Assembly: GCA_002899765.1 (NCBI GenBank)
Contig: PPDH01000020.1
Location: forward strand, 1-64,000
Source: Sulfurimonas sp.
Lineage (GTDB): Bacteria > Campylobacterota > Campylobacteria > Campylobacterales > Sulfurimonadaceae
Direction of reading: 5' to 3'
DNA: 64,000 bases
Below are positions 36,684 to 46,131 of the stretch, piece by piece. A program made the position numbers and the translations under genes. The number at the start of each line of letters is the position of its first letter. Position 1 is the stretch's first letter. The notes beneath the pieces are model-generated. The model was not told the DNA's origin. It saw nothing but the letters and a program-made list of their open reading frames with translations, and made no database searches.

Positions 36684-38072
36684 ATGAGAGAGTATTTAAC
36701 AACTGAAAGAATAGAAGCAAAAAAAAGATTAGTAGTAGAGAGAACAAAAGATTTTGGTGAGATTTATGAGGTTTTTGACAAAAGCGAAGCCTCAACGCAG
36801 AGTGAGCGCTGTATCCAGTGCGGAGACCCGTTTTGTCTTAACAAATGCCCGCTTCATAACTATGTTCCGCAGTGGCTTAAAGCGGTAAGCGAAAAAGATT
36901 TGGAGTTTGCTTTTAAACTATCAAATGAGCCTTCTCCTTTTCCTGAAGTTATGGGAAGAGTATGCCCGCATGATAGACTTTGTGAGGGTGACTGTACACT
37001 AAACGACGGTCATGGTGCCATAACCATAGGTTCAGTTGAGACATTTATCACAGAAGAGGGGTTTAAAGCAGGATACAAACCTGATTTTCCGGGAATTACA
37101 ACCGATAAAAAGGTGGCAATTATCGGGAGCGGACCTGCAGGACTCTCGGCTGCTACATATCTTTTGCGCTCGGGCATAGCAGTAACTGTTTATGAGAGAA
37201 GCGACAGAGCAGGCGGACTAATGACCTATGGAATTCCTAATTTTAAACTTGACAAAAAAATAATAGAGCGTCGCGTAAAGTTTCTTGTAGAAGCTGGCAT
37301 GGAGCTTGTGTTAAATTGTGAAGTAGGTCGTGATGTGACTTTTGAAGAGATTGCAGACAAACATGATGCGATGTTTATAGGTGTCGGTGCAACAAAAGCC
37401 AAAAAAGCTTCTATAAACGGCGAGCAGGCACCTAATGTTTATAAGGCAATGGATTATCTAACTGCAATTAAGAAAAAAAACTTTAAGCTCTCTTATGATA
37501 AAAAGTTTGATTTTAAAGAGAAAAATGTTGTTGTAATCGGCGGCGGAGATACCGCCATGGATTGTTTAAGAACTGCTAAAAGAGAGGGTGCAAAGAGTGT
37601 TACATGTCTATATAGACGTGATGCGCATAATATGCCAGGAAGCCAAAAAGAGTATAAAAATGCTATGGAAGAAGGCGTTTATTTTACATTTTTTGTCTCC
37701 CCTAAAGAGATTATACTTAATGACAAAGGTCTTGCAGTCGGCATTGAAGTAATAAAGACGACACTCGGTGCAAAAGATGAGAGCGGACGTCAAAAGATGG
37801 AAGAGATAAAAGGGAGTGAATTTAGAGTAAATGCCGATGTAGTCATCATGTCTCTAGGTTTTGACCCTGAGGTTCCTTCATTTTTGGCAGAAAACGGTAT
37901 AAGCACTAACAAATGGGGCGGAATTATTATCAATGAAGACACACATGAGACAACAACAGCTGGAGTTTATGCAGGCGGTGACTGCTACAGAGGTGCAGAT
38001 TTGGTTGTAACTGCAGCGTATGACGGTCGAGAAGCAGCAAGAAGCATAGTAAAATCACTATTGAGGAAATAG
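36684..38072 (+). CDS. gltD: Glutamate synthase small subunit
   Basis: GltD supplies electrons from NADPH to GltB. The 462-aa protein has N-terminal 4Fe-4S cysteines (CIQCGDPFCLNKCP and CPHDRLCEGDC), an FAD site (VAIIGSGPAGLSAATYL, about residue 150), an NAD(P)H site (VVVIGGGDTAMDC, about 287) and a C-terminal GGDCYRGADLVVTAA FAD motif. The GltBD pair is the main ammonium-assimilation route with GlnA. Confidence 0.96.
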   Translation: MREYLTTERIEAKKRLVVERTKDFGEIYEVFDKSEASTQSERCIQCGDPFCLNKCPLHNYVPQWLKAVSEKDLEFAFKLSNEPSPFPEVMGRVCPHDRLCEGDCTLNDGHGAITIGSVETFITEEGFKAGYKPDFPGITTDKKVAIIGSGPAGLSAATYLLRSGIAVTVYERSDRAGGLMTYGIPNFKLDKKIIERRVKFLVEAGMELVLNCEVGRDVTFEEIADKHDAMFIGVGATKAKKASINGEQAPNVYKAMDYLTAIKKKNFKLSYDKKFDFKEKNVVVIGGGDTAMDCLRTAKREGAKSVTCLYRRDAHNMPGSQKEYKNAMEEGVYFTFFVSPKEIILNDKGLAVGIEVIKTTLGAKDESGRQKMEEIKGSEFRVNADVVIMSLGFDPEVPSFLAENGISTNKWGGIIINEDTHETTTAGVYAGGDCYRGADLVVTAAYDGREAARSIVKSLLRK

Positions 38073-38078
38073 TGTTAC

Positions 38079-38111
38079 TTTTCTACATGTATATGCTCTG
38101 CATGTAGAAAA
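38079..38111 (+). terminator. Hairpin after gltD
   Basis: TTTTCTACATG and CATGTAGAAAA form an 11-bp stem around an 11-nt loop, 6 bp after the gltD stop. The paired T/A ends make it a plausible terminator, though no extra T-run follows on the plus strand. Confidence 0.5.
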
Positions 38112-38183
38112 ATCTGCTCTGATTTGTAACAAATAGAAGCATTTCATTTTTTTTTAAATAATAAAAATAAAGTATAAATTCGA

Positions 38184-38189
38184 TATAAT
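38184..38189 (+). promoter_or_regulatory. -10 box of the accD operon
   Basis: CGATATAATTTC contains TATAAT, 31 bases before the accD TTG start. Upstream is an A/T-rich stretch. Confidence 0.55.
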
Positions 38190-38219
38190 TTCCGCCATTA
38201 TATAGATAAAGGATACTTT

Positions 38220-39065
38220 TTGAATTTACTTAGCATTTTTTCTAGAAATAAAAGTACAAAAGAACCGCTTAAGAGTGAAGCTCCTGCGCACTGGGTAAAG
38301 TGTAAATCTTGTCAATCTCTTATGTATTATAAAGAGGTTGAAAATCAGAAACATGTCTGTCCAAAATGTGGCTATCATATCAGAATAGGCGTAAAAGAGA
38401 GAATTGAGCTTTTAGCGTATGAGGGAACATTTGTAGAGTATGATGCTAATTTAAAACCTATCGATCCGCTAAAATTTACAGATAAAATATCATACAAACA
38501 AAGACTTAAAGACGCAGAAGCTAAAACAGGTAAAACTTCATCTGTTGTAAGCGGTGAATGCGAAATGAACGGAGTTCCGGCTCAGCTTGTCATCTTTGAT
38601 TTTGCTTTTATGGGCGGTTCTTTAGGCTCTGTTGAGGGTGAGAAAATTGTTCGTGCGGTAAATCGTGCTATAGAGAAGAGACATGGGTTGATTATCTTAA
38701 GTGCCAGCGGCGGGGCGAGAATGCAGGAGAGTACGTTTTCACTTCTTCAAATGAGTAAAACATCAGCAGCTTTGGCAAAGCTTGCAAACAACAATCTTCC
38801 ATATATTTCCGTATTGACTGATCCTACCATGGGCGGAGTAAGTGCTTCATTTGCAACATTAGGCGATATTATTATTGCCGAACCCGGTGCTTTGGTAGGC
38901 TTTGCGGGGCAGAGAGTAATAGAGCAGACAATCGGTTCTGCTCTTCCTGATGGGTTTCAGCGAGCAGAATTCTTGCTTGAAAAAGGTTCGGTAGATATGG
39001 TCGTAAATAGAAACAATCTTAAAAAAACACTCTCAGACCTCCTAACCCTTCTTAAAGTTGCATAA
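38220..39065 (+). CDS. accD: Acetyl-CoA carboxylase beta subunit
   Basis: This is the carboxyltransferase beta subunit that makes malonyl-CoA with AccA. The 281-aa protein has the N-terminal zinc ribbon (CKSCQSL and CPKCGYH) and the crotonase-type core (GGSLGSVEGEKI, SASGGARMQE, DPTMGGVSASFA, AEPGALVGFAGQRVIEQT). The start is TTG with AAAGGAT upstream. It heads a compact operon with thiE, rlmH, a dksA-like gene and onward, joined by a TAATG overlap. Confidence 0.95.
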   Translation: MNLLSIFSRNKSTKEPLKSEAPAHWVKCKSCQSLMYYKEVENQKHVCPKCGYHIRIGVKERIELLAYEGTFVEYDANLKPIDPLKFTDKISYKQRLKDAEAKTGKTSSVVSGECEMNGVPAQLVIFDFAFMGGSLGSVEGEKIVRAVNRAIEKRHGLIILSASGGARMQESTFSLLQMSKTSAALAKLANNNLPYISVLTDPTMGGVSASFATLGDIIIAEPGALVGFAGQRVIEQTIGSALPDGFQRAEFLLEKGSVDMVVNRNNLKKTLSDLLTLLKVA

Positions 39066-39628
39066 TGCGGCTTTATGCGTTATGCGACCAATACCTTCTT
39101 GATAGCAGGTCAATCTTGCTTGAAGATTATATCCGTATCGCCAAAGCGCAAAATGCAGAGATAATCCAGTACCGCAATAAAAATGCAGATATAGCATTTA
39201 TAAAACAGCAGCTTATAAAAATTATAAAAATTTATGACGGTTTTTTAATTCTCAACGATGCATATGAGCTTATAGATTTTTGTGACGGCGTACATGTCGG
39301 GCAAGAAGATTTAAGATTAATCGACAAAGATACGCTCAAAGCCGTAAAAATCTTAAGAGAAGTTGTTAAAAAAGATAAGATTTTAGGTATCTCTACTCAC
39401 AACAAAGAGGAAGTTCTGCAAGCAAATGAGATGGACTTAAACTATATCGGATTAGGTGCATACAGAAATACAAATACAAAAGATAACGTAACAACAATTC
39501 TTGGAGATACACTAGACGAGATAGCTTCACTGTCTAAACATTATGTAGCGGCAATCGGCGGGGTAAAAAAGAGTGACAAGTTTTCACATGTAACCTATCA
39601 TGTAATCGGAAGCGGGCTTTTTTCATGA
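39065..39628 (+). CDS. thiE: Thiamine phosphate synthase-like protein
   Basis: The 187-aa TIM-barrel protein shows the ThiE/TenI pattern: [57 protein letters not shown], and IGGV near the end. It would join the pyrimidine and thiazole parts of thiamine. It is shorter at the N-terminus than E. coli ThiE, so a TenI-like isomerase role is possible. It overlaps accD by TAATG and rlmH by ATGA. Confidence 0.82.
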   Translation: MRLYALCDQYLLDSRSILLEDYIRIAKAQNAEIIQYRNKNADIAFIKQQLIKIIKIYDGFLILNDAYELIDFCDGVHVGQEDLRLIDKDTLKAVKILREVVKKDKILGISTHNKEEVLQANEMDLNYIGLGAYRNTNTKDNVTTILGDTLDEIASLSKHYVAAIGGVKKSDKFSHVTYHVIGSGLFS

Positions 39629-40083
39629 ATATAGATATAATCTCGATTGCCAAAAAAGAACGCTCTACTTATGATCCTCTCTATAAAGAGTTAATTAAGA
39701 TGATTTCTCGTTTTGCAAAAGTAGAAGATATCGAACTTTTTAGCAAAGATGTAACAAAAGCACACACTATCTCACCTGAAGCTGCAAAACAGGCTTATTC
39801 AAAACTTTTAGAACCTTATATATCAAAAGGTTTTAACATAGTATTACACCCGGATGGAAAAATTATTGATAGTTATGAATTTAGTAAGCTATTAGATGGT
39901 AAAATTGCGGTTAAATTTTTCATAGGCGGAGCTTACGGCTTTGAGGATGACTTTTTAAAAAAAAGCGATGTCGTTATTAGTCTGGGAAATATAACAATGA
40001 GTCATAAGATTGCAAAAGCTGTTTTGCTTGAGCAGATTTATAGGGGATTTTCAATTTTGAGTAACCACCCATATCACAAATAA
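39625..40083 (+). CDS. rlmH: 23S rRNA pseudouridine-1915 methyltransferase
   Basis: This SPOUT-class enzyme methylates N3 of pseudouridine 1915 in helix 69 of 23S rRNA. The 152-aa protein has the family length and the knot motifs [14 protein letters not shown] and [27 protein letters not shown], ending in HPYHK. It overlaps thiE by ATGA. Confidence 0.93.
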   Translation: MNIDIISIAKKERSTYDPLYKELIKMISRFAKVEDIELFSKDVTKAHTISPEAAKQAYSKLLEPYISKGFNIVLHPDGKIIDSYEFSKLLDGKIAVKFFIGGAYGFEDDFLKKSDVVISLGNITMSHKIAKAVLLEQIYRGFSILSNHPYHK

Positions 40084-40092
40084 GGAAAGTAA

Positions 40093-40443
40093 GTGCAAGA
40101 TAGCGAGTTAAAATATTTTAAAGAGATTTTAGAGAGTAGAAAAGAACAGATAATTAAAAATATTAAAGGCGTGAATGACGAACTGGATCAATTAAGTTTG
40201 CTGGAGCTCAATGATGAAGGCGACCATGCATCGGTAGATAACAGCTCAATGGTAGAGAGTGCGATCGTAAGGCAGCAGGAAAAAGAGCTAAGAGAGATTA
40301 ATGTAACATTAGGGAAAATTGCTTCCGGCGATTATGGAATATGTGAAATGTGTGAAGACCCTATCGGTTTTCAAAGATTAAAAGTTAAGCCTCATGCGAT
40401 ATACTGTATTGATTGTATAGAGATTGTAGAAAAATCTAAATAA
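40093..40443 (+). CDS. DksA/TraR-type zinc-finger regulator
   Basis: The 116-aa protein has an N-terminal coiled coil (residues 1-75, with the acidic tip region around DEGDHASVDN) and a four-Cys zinc finger (CEMCEDPIGFQRLKVKPHAIYCIDC). Such proteins bind the RNA polymerase secondary channel and modulate stringent control. The start is GTG with AAGGAAAG upstream. It lacks the usual DksA D-x-x-D-A tip, so its activity may differ. Confidence 0.85.
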   Translation: MQDSELKYFKEILESRKEQIIKNIKGVNDELDQLSLLELNDEGDHASVDNSSMVESAIVRQQEKELREINVTLGKIASGDYGICEMCEDPIGFQRLKVKPHAIYCIDCIEIVEKSK

Positions 40444-40453
40444 AGGATAAGGG

Positions 40454-41470
40454 ATGCATATTAAAAAATACACAACGGCAGCATTAATATTAATTGTTTT
40501 AGTCGGATGGTATGTCTATGCTTTTATAACTCAAGAGAGCATGAGTTTCGAGTTTTTTGGCACTTCGCTGCCCTCATTTTCTATTGCGCTTTGGGTAGTA
40601 ATACCTATGATAATATTGTATGTTGCCAGCGTTGTTCATATGCTTTTTTATTCATTTTTAAGCACTTTAAAAAGACGTAAATATGAGAAAGATTATGAAA
40701 AAATCGTTGACGCGATTGTGGATGCTTATCTTGGGAAGAAGGAGCGTTTAAACTCATTTAAAACTGACAGATATAAACTTTTAGGTACTGTTGTTGATAA
40801 CGCTACAATTTTTCCAATTGGAGAGTTTGACACTGATATAGAGAATAAAAAACTAAGAGATGTGCTTACTCTTATAAACTCAATCAGAAACGGTGAAGCA
40901 GTTGAGTTAAAAAAGTACTCTCTTTTGCCTTCTAATGAGTTAGTGATTCAAAATGAGAGAAACAGATATAAAAAGGGCGATATAAGCGCTGAGAATATTT
41001 TGGGTGAGAAGAGTAAATATGATATCAGTTTACGCAAAGAGGTTTATGTTGACTTTGTAAAATATGCACCTCTTCAAGCTATAGAAAAACATAAAGATGC
41101 TCTTAGCAAAGATGCTCTTTTTGAAATACTCTCAAGGATTAATGCAGACGAGCACACGCTAGAGGCATCTAACGATTCACTGATTGCTCTGTTTCATGAT
41201 CTGGAGTTAGACTCAAAAGAGTATATAGAAGCTTCAAAAAAACTCTCCAAATCAATGCTTCCGGAGCAAAGAATAAAACTGTTTGAATTACTAAGTAATG
41301 ATGATGAAGCGGCAATGGAAGCGTATCTTTTTACACTTTTTGATTTAGAGATGTTAGCACCTGCTAAAGAGATACTTGATATCTCACAACCTAATGAGTA
41401 CATGCCTTTTAAAGCTTACAGTTCACTAAGAGATTGCGGAAAACATTTTGATATTAATCTTTTCGTGTGA
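40454..41470 (+). CDS. Hypothetical membrane protein, 338 aa
   Basis: I do not recognise a family. Two membrane segments lie at the N-terminus (about residues 8-28 and 44-70, with VVIPMIILYVASVVHMLFY), followed by a long cytosolic region rich in Lys, Glu, Leu and Asp, which looks like helical repeats. It lies 10 bp after the dksA-like gene and 15 bp before dus, and is conserved in position in related bacteria as far as I recall. Confidence 0.7.
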   Translation: MHIKKYTTAALILIVLVGWYVYAFITQESMSFEFFGTSLPSFSIALWVVIPMIILYVASVVHMLFYSFLSTLKRRKYEKDYEKIVDAIVDAYLGKKERLNSFKTDRYKLLGTVVDNATIFPIGEFDTDIENKKLRDVLTLINSIRNGEAVELKKYSLLPSNELVIQNERNRYKKGDISAENILGEKSKYDISLRKEVYVDFVKYAPLQAIEKHKDALSKDALFEILSRINADEHTLEASNDSLIALFHDLELDSKEYIEASKKLSKSMLPEQRIKLFELLSNDDEAAMEAYLFTLFDLEMLAPAKEILDISQPNEYMPFKAYSSLRDCGKHFDINLFV

Positions 41471-41485
41471 GTTAGCATATAAATA

Positions 41486-42439
41486 ATGAGTGAAAAATTA
41501 TCTTTTAAAGAGCCAATATATGTACTGGCGCCTCTTGCCGGTTATACGGATCTGCCTTTTAGAAGTGTTGTAAAAAAATTCGGAGCAGATTTGACGGTTA
41601 GCGAGATGCTTAGCTCAAACGCATTAGTTCACGGTTCTGCAAAAACACTTCACATGATACAAAAAAGCCCAAATGAGGATCCTTACTCTGTTCAGATTGC
41701 AGGAGCGGAGGTTGATGTCATTCGCCGAGCGGTTGAGATACTCAACGAGCAAGAGGGCATAGACATAATCGATCTTAACTGTGGATGTCCCGTGCCAAAA
41801 GTTGTAGGGCACGGAAGCGGAAGTTCTCTGCTCCTAAATCTTCCTTTAATGGGTGATATAATAAAGACAATCAAAGATACTTCAAATAAAAATTTAACAA
41901 GTGTGAAAATAAGACTCGGTTTTGAGAAAAAAAATCATATAGAAATAGCAAAAATGGTCGAAGATAGCGGAGCTGATTTTTTAGCAGTTCATGGAAGAAC
42001 CCGTGCAGGAAAATTTAAAGCTGCTGTTGATTATGACGCGATAAAAGAGATAAAAGAGGCTGTAAAAATTCCCGTAATTGCAAACGGTGATATAGACTCT
42101 TATGAAAAGGCAAAATGGGTGCTGGAGCATACCGGAAGCGATGGTGTTATGATTGGAAGAGGAGCCGTCTGCGCTCCTTGGATATTTCATCAGCTTAAAT
42201 CAGGCAGTGAGTTTATTGACAAAAAAATCAAGCATGCTATAATCATGGAGCACTTTGATAAGATGATAGAGTTTTATGGCTCCCATGGAGTATCTATGTT
42301 TAGAAAACATACTCATACTTACTCTAAAGGTTATCGAGGTGCATCAGCACTTAGAGACAGTGTAAACCGTATATCTGATATACAGGAATACCGCGCTGTA
42401 ATAGATGACTTTTTTAGTAATAGCGAGATAGTTTGTTAA
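41486..42439 (+). CDS. dus: tRNA-dihydrouridine synthase
   Basis: This flavoenzyme reduces uridines in the tRNA D-loop. The 317-aa protein has the FMN barrel motif LAPLAGYTDLPFR, the catalytic Cys in IDLNCGCPVPKVVG, VHGRTRAGKF, NGDIDSYEKA and MIGRGAVCAPW. It is of the DusB-like group by pattern. It overlaps the next gene by 7 bp. Confidence 0.94.
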   Translation: MSEKLSFKEPIYVLAPLAGYTDLPFRSVVKKFGADLTVSEMLSSNALVHGSAKTLHMIQKSPNEDPYSVQIAGAEVDVIRRAVEILNEQEGIDIIDLNCGCPVPKVVGHGSGSSLLLNLPLMGDIIKTIKDTSNKNLTSVKIRLGFEKKNHIEIAKMVEDSGADFLAVHGRTRAGKFKAAVDYDAIKEIKEAVKIPVIANGDIDSYEKAKWVLEHTGSDGVMIGRGAVCAPWIFHQLKSGSEFIDKKIKHAIIMEHFDKMIEFYGSHGVSMFRKHTHTYSKGYRGASALRDSVNRISDIQEYRAVIDDFFSNSEIVC

Positions 42440-43569
42440 AAATCACTAAATCAATTAAAACATTAGACCATAGCGATATCGGTGACAACTTATTGCATTA
42501 TGATTACAATGTAAAACATCTTCTATCTTTGATAAGAAGAGGGGTTAGTAAAGACGATCCGCACTTTTTAAGTTCATACCGCTCTTTTGAGGGCGAAGTG
42601 TTTGAGAACTTTATCTACGAAAAACTTCTTATTTATGCAGTAGAAAATGAAAATATTGAAAAGTTTGTACTAAAGGGTTTTCATCAAGATAAGATAAAAG
42701 CACATGCAAACACACTCTCAATAAGCGAAAAGCAACAGATAGTGTACAGAACCAAAAGCAGAGAGATAAGTGAATTTGATGCTATGCTTATTACAAAAGA
42801 TAAAGAACTCTACTTTGTGGAGATGACACTTGTAAAATCTGTACTAAAGCTTAGAAAAAGACTTAGAAAAAAGAAAGCGCTTCTTGAGTTAATCTTTCCA
42901 AACTATGAGATAAAGGCTCTAATTATTTTAAATGAAGGAGCTACGGGAGTTAGGCAGTTGCCGCCGTATTGCACTGTTTGGCTTACAGAAGGTTTTTCTG
43001 CAAATGAAGTACTTGATTATATAGTAGATACTGATGCAAAAAAATTGATGCCAAAAAAGAGAATAAAATCTTCTAAAATGATAGAAGCACACTCTCTAAA
43101 ACTTTATCCCTTTAGATATTACAATACAATCTCTTGGATTACTAAAACCATCAATAGTAACAAAAAACATATACTGGATATGAATTTTTTAATGAGTGAA
43201 AAAATTCAAAGATATCATGATTTGTACAATAAGTTCTATATCGGCTATATAGATGCGGCGCAAATGAGAGAACAGCTTCAGCTAGATAGCAGTTGCAAAG
43301 ACAATCAGCGCGTTATAGTAGCGCTTGAGAAGAAGCACTCGGATGAAATAGTCTTAACCTACTATATACAGTTAACACGAAAAAGTTTATATCTCTACTC
43401 GTTTGATGATGATAAGGTCGTTAAAGAGAAGAAAGACCCTTACGGCATCACGGTAACCGAAGTCTATCATATAAGCAAAATGATGGATGAGAAATATAAA
43501 TTAACTCTAACAAACTTAGAGACTATTAAAAAGCTCTTAGAAAATAGATTTCAAGCGGATGCTTCTTAA
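42433..43569 (+). CDS. Unknown protein with possible PD-(D/E)xK nuclease fold
   Basis: I do not recognise a named family. In this 378-aa protein the segment ISEFDAMLITKDKELYFVEMT (about residues 112-132), followed by a basic helix, resembles the Asp...Glu-x-Thr/Lys core of PD-(D/E)xK or Card1/Can-type nuclease folds. The last acidic-x-Lys position is T, so activity is doubtful. The C-terminal half is Lys-rich. The start is TTG, overlapping dus. Confidence 0.6.
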   Translation: MLKITKSIKTLDHSDIGDNLLHYDYNVKHLLSLIRRGVSKDDPHFLSSYRSFEGEVFENFIYEKLLIYAVENENIEKFVLKGFHQDKIKAHANTLSISEKQQIVYRTKSREISEFDAMLITKDKELYFVEMTLVKSVLKLRKRLRKKKALLELIFPNYEIKALIILNEGATGVRQLPPYCTVWLTEGFSANEVLDYIVDTDAKKLMPKKRIKSSKMIEAHSLKLYPFRYYNTISWITKTINSNKKHILDMNFLMSEKIQRYHDLYNKFYIGYIDAAQMREQLQLDSSCKDNQRVIVALEKKHSDEIVLTYYIQLTRKSLYLYSFDDDKVVKEKKDPYGITVTEVYHISKMMDEKYKLTLTNLETIKKLLENRFQADAS

Positions 43570-43596
43570 GCTCTAGAGCATTAAAACTTAAATTTT

Positions 43597-44481
43597 TCAA
43601 ACTTCGTATCTAACAGAGGCAGCTTTTTCTTTGTATGCCTGAAAATACTCTTTAGAGTCTTCATCACTATTATTTAAAAAGTTATCCAGCTCTTGGTGTC
43701 TGCTTTGTAAAATAGACTCAAAATCATCCTGTGTTGATGGTCTATTGTGCGTAAATCTGTCAAGAAGAATATTGTTTTTTCCCATAAGCACAAGATAGCT
43801 CTGCTCACCAAAATCAAGCATAACAACGCTATTTTGTGCATCTAGAGATTTTTGAAATCTTATGCTTACATCATTTGAAAAAGTCGGCTGCGGAGCTTTT
43901 TGTTGAGAGGGGCTGTTTTCTTGAAAGAGCCAAGAAGATTTTTTTTGTATGTTTTGAGTAGTTGAGACTCTCTTTTTTATATAAAATAGTATAACAATTC
44001 CTATGACAAGTATCGCTATAACTATATAGTAGCTTTGCGCAATATCATCGCTCTTTTTTGTCGGCAGAGAACTAAGCCCGGAGGAGTCGGCCTCTTGAGT
44101 TTTTTTAGAACTCTCTGTTTCGGTTACGGCAGTTGTAAATCTTAATCTTAGACCGTAAGAATCAGAAGTTTTTGATGCTTGAAGAGCAACGGATGGAGGT
44201 ACGTTTGCAGTGATTTGCGTATAGCCCGACATTGGAGTAATGGAGATGGATTGTATATATTTAGAGGAGAGTTTTTTTATCTTTGAAGATTCTATAGAAG
44301 CATCTTCTAGTTTAATTAAAATAGTTGAATCACTCAAACTCTGTTTTATAACGCCTTCATAAGGAGTATCAAATGTTATCATAACATCAACTCTGTCGGT
44401 TCTGTCATATATGTTATAGCTTAAAATTTTTGAAGCATATAAAGAAAAAGGAAGTAGAAAAATGAACAGCAGTTTAATCAT
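43597..44481 (-). CDS. FliO-like flagellar protein with AMIN-type domain
   Basis: The 294-aa protein has a signal-like N-terminal segment (LLFIFLLPFSLYA), an AMIN-like periplasmic beta domain (about residues 18-120, DRTDRVDVMITFDTPYEG), a membrane segment (about 150-168, YIVIAILVIGIVILFYI) and a cytosolic domain (about 205-265, VVMLDFGEQSYLVLMGKNNILLDRF) typical of FliO. FliO helps assemble the FliP ring of the flagellar export gate. It overlaps fliN by ATGA, which supports the call. Confidence 0.7.
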   Translation of the reverse strand: MIKLLFIFLLPFSLYASKILSYNIYDRTDRVDVMITFDTPYEGVIKQSLSDSTILIKLEDASIESSKIKKLSSKYIQSISITPMSGYTQITANVPPSVALQASKTSDSYGLRLRFTTAVTETESSKKTQEADSSGLSSLPTKKSDDIAQSYYIVIAILVIGIVILFYIKKRVSTTQNIQKKSSWLFQENSPSQQKAPQPTFSNDVSIRFQKSLDAQNSVVMLDFGEQSYLVLMGKNNILLDRFTHNRPSTQDDFESILQSRHQELDNFLNNSDEDSKEYFQAYKEKAASVRYEV

Positions 44482-44816
44482 AGTCTCTCTTTTGCAAGAT
44501 GGTATAAAACAGCACTTGAGTCTAGTATTTCATTGATACGAATTGCAAGATTTTTTTCATAAACCATTACTTCGCCTTTTCCTAATATACGCCCGTTTAC
44601 GTAAGATTCAACACTTTCGCCTGCAGGTTTTTTAAGGTCTATAATAGAACCTTTTGTCAGTTTTAATATGTCGCCTATTGAGAGTTCTGTTTCGCCTAGC
44701 TCGGATACAAACTCAACTTCCATGTCCAAAAGTCCTGAGTAGTCCATCCATGCGAGTTCTTTTTCAGGATCAAATATGAACTCTTTAGCCCCATAAGCAT
44801 ATCTTCTTCTTTTCAA
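44478..44816 (-). CDS. fliN: Flagellar motor switch protein FliN
   Basis: FliN is the C-ring part of the flagellar switch. The 112-aa protein consists of the SpoA/FliN domain: LLDMEVEFVSELGETELSIGDILKLTKGSIIDL, then VNGRILGKGEVMVYEKNLAIRI. It starts at TTG, directly after the stop of the CheX-like gene (TAATTG), and overlaps the FliO-like gene by ATGA. Confidence 0.92.
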   Translation of the reverse strand: MKRRRYAYGAKEFIFDPEKELAWMDYSGLLDMEVEFVSELGETELSIGDILKLTKGSIIDLKKPAGESVESYVNGRILGKGEVMVYEKNLAIRINEILDSSAVLYHLAKERL

Positions 44817-45239
44817 TTACAGTTCCTTGATGGCAATAATCATCTCATCATCTTCTATCTTTAAAACTTTGACTCTATCGTATTTAAAATCAAAAATATC
44901 AATTTTTTCAAAATGCGGCGTCGACATATTGTATGACCCTGACGAATTTTGAGAAGCAAGCACTTTAGCACTTCCGATTATCAGATTTGCCGTCTCAAGC
45001 GTCATATCTATTAAAGTCTCCTCGTCGCTCTCATCCTCTTCTAAAAGAAGTGTGGATATTCTCTGCGCAAAACTTGGTGTTGCTCCGATATAAACTCTAT
45101 GTTTGGTTCCACTTATCTCTTCTATATCAATATAAGCAATAACTGTTCTCATTTGAGTAACATTATCATGTAACTCATACGGCAGTCTAATTTGATGGAT
45201 ACAGAAATTTTTTGAAGCTTCAATGATTGTATTTAACAT
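44817..45239 (-). CDS. CheX-like protein of the flagellar switch operon
   Basis: This 140-aa protein resembles the CheX/CheC phosphatase fold: a central DETLIDMTLETANLIIGSAKVLAS helix with the E..N pattern used by CheC/CheX to dephosphorylate CheY-P, followed by the VLKIEDDEMIIAI strand. It is directly upstream of fliN. Conserved Glu and Asn are visible, so phosphatase activity is plausible. Confidence 0.65.
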   Translation of the reverse strand: MLNTIIEASKNFCIHQIRLPYELHDNVTQMRTVIAYIDIEEISGTKHRVYIGATPSFAQRISTLLLEEDESDEETLIDMTLETANLIIGSAKVLASQNSSGSYNMSTPHFEKIDIFDFKYDRVKVLKIEDDEMIIAIKEL

Positions 45240-45382
45240 TTTTACACCCTTATTTGGCTAAATTATACTTTAGCACACCTCTAAAAATTCTTAATATATT
45301 CTAGAAGAGCTTATTATTTTGGATTTAGATGACAAGTGAAACCTTGTATTAAGATGCTATAATTTCAAAAAAAGTTTTAATA

Positions 45383-46114
45383 ATGATTGAATTGATATTT
45401 TTAGGTATCGGAGTCGGAGTTTTATCCGGTTTTTTTGGCATTGGAGGAGGGACTATACTTGTTCCTCTGCTTTTGCTTCTTGGACATGAGATAAAAGATG
45501 CAATCGGCATCTCCGTTGTTCAGATGGTTTTTAGTTAAGTTTATGGCAGTTATCTAAACAATAAAAAGGGAACACTTGATGTTCCTATGGTTTTTACGAT
45601 AGGTGTCGGTGGTTTTGTCGGCGCACTTTTAAGTGGATTTTTTACATCTGTATTTAGTGATTTTACATTAGAGATAATATTTTTAGGTTTTGCTATTTTT
45701 GCACTTAGCAGACTTTTTTTTAAGACAAAAGTTGATGTAGTACAAAAGGATGTAAACAGAGTTGTACTATTTTTAATAGGTCTCTTTTTGGGTCTTTTTA
45801 GTATGCTCATAGGTGTCGGCGGAAGTATAATTTTGGTTCCTATTTTAGTCGGTTTCTTGCATGTAGACCTTAAAAAAGCCATATCGGCAGGACTCTTTTT
45901 TGTAGTTTTTTCATCAGTTTCAGGTCTTATATCTCATGCTCTTAGCAGAGATATAGATTTCTTTAGCGGAGTCGTTATAGGTTTGGCATCGTTAGCGGGC
46001 GTATATGTCGGTATTTTACTTAAAGATAGAGTTGATTCGGAGCTGCAGAAAAAACTCTTAGTAGGTTTTTATCTATTAATTGTTATATACTTGATACAAA
46101 GAATATTTTTTTAG
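45383..46114 (+). pseudogene. TauE/SafE-family anion exporter, one in-frame stop
   Basis: This 243-codon frame has the duplicated TauE/SafE layout. The two repeats start with GVGVLSGFFGIGGGTILVP and GLFLGLFSMLIGVGGSIILVP, with about seven membrane segments. Such proteins move sulfite, sulfoacetate or similar organic anions. TAA at 45536-45538 (codon 52) interrupts VVQMVFS, stop, VYGSYLN, where relatives have SS or SA. The frame is unchanged beyond it. A single base change TCA to TAA would explain it. No start with a ribosome site follows closely. Confidence 0.85.
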
Positions 46115-46131
46115 AGGATTGTTGGTTATAT

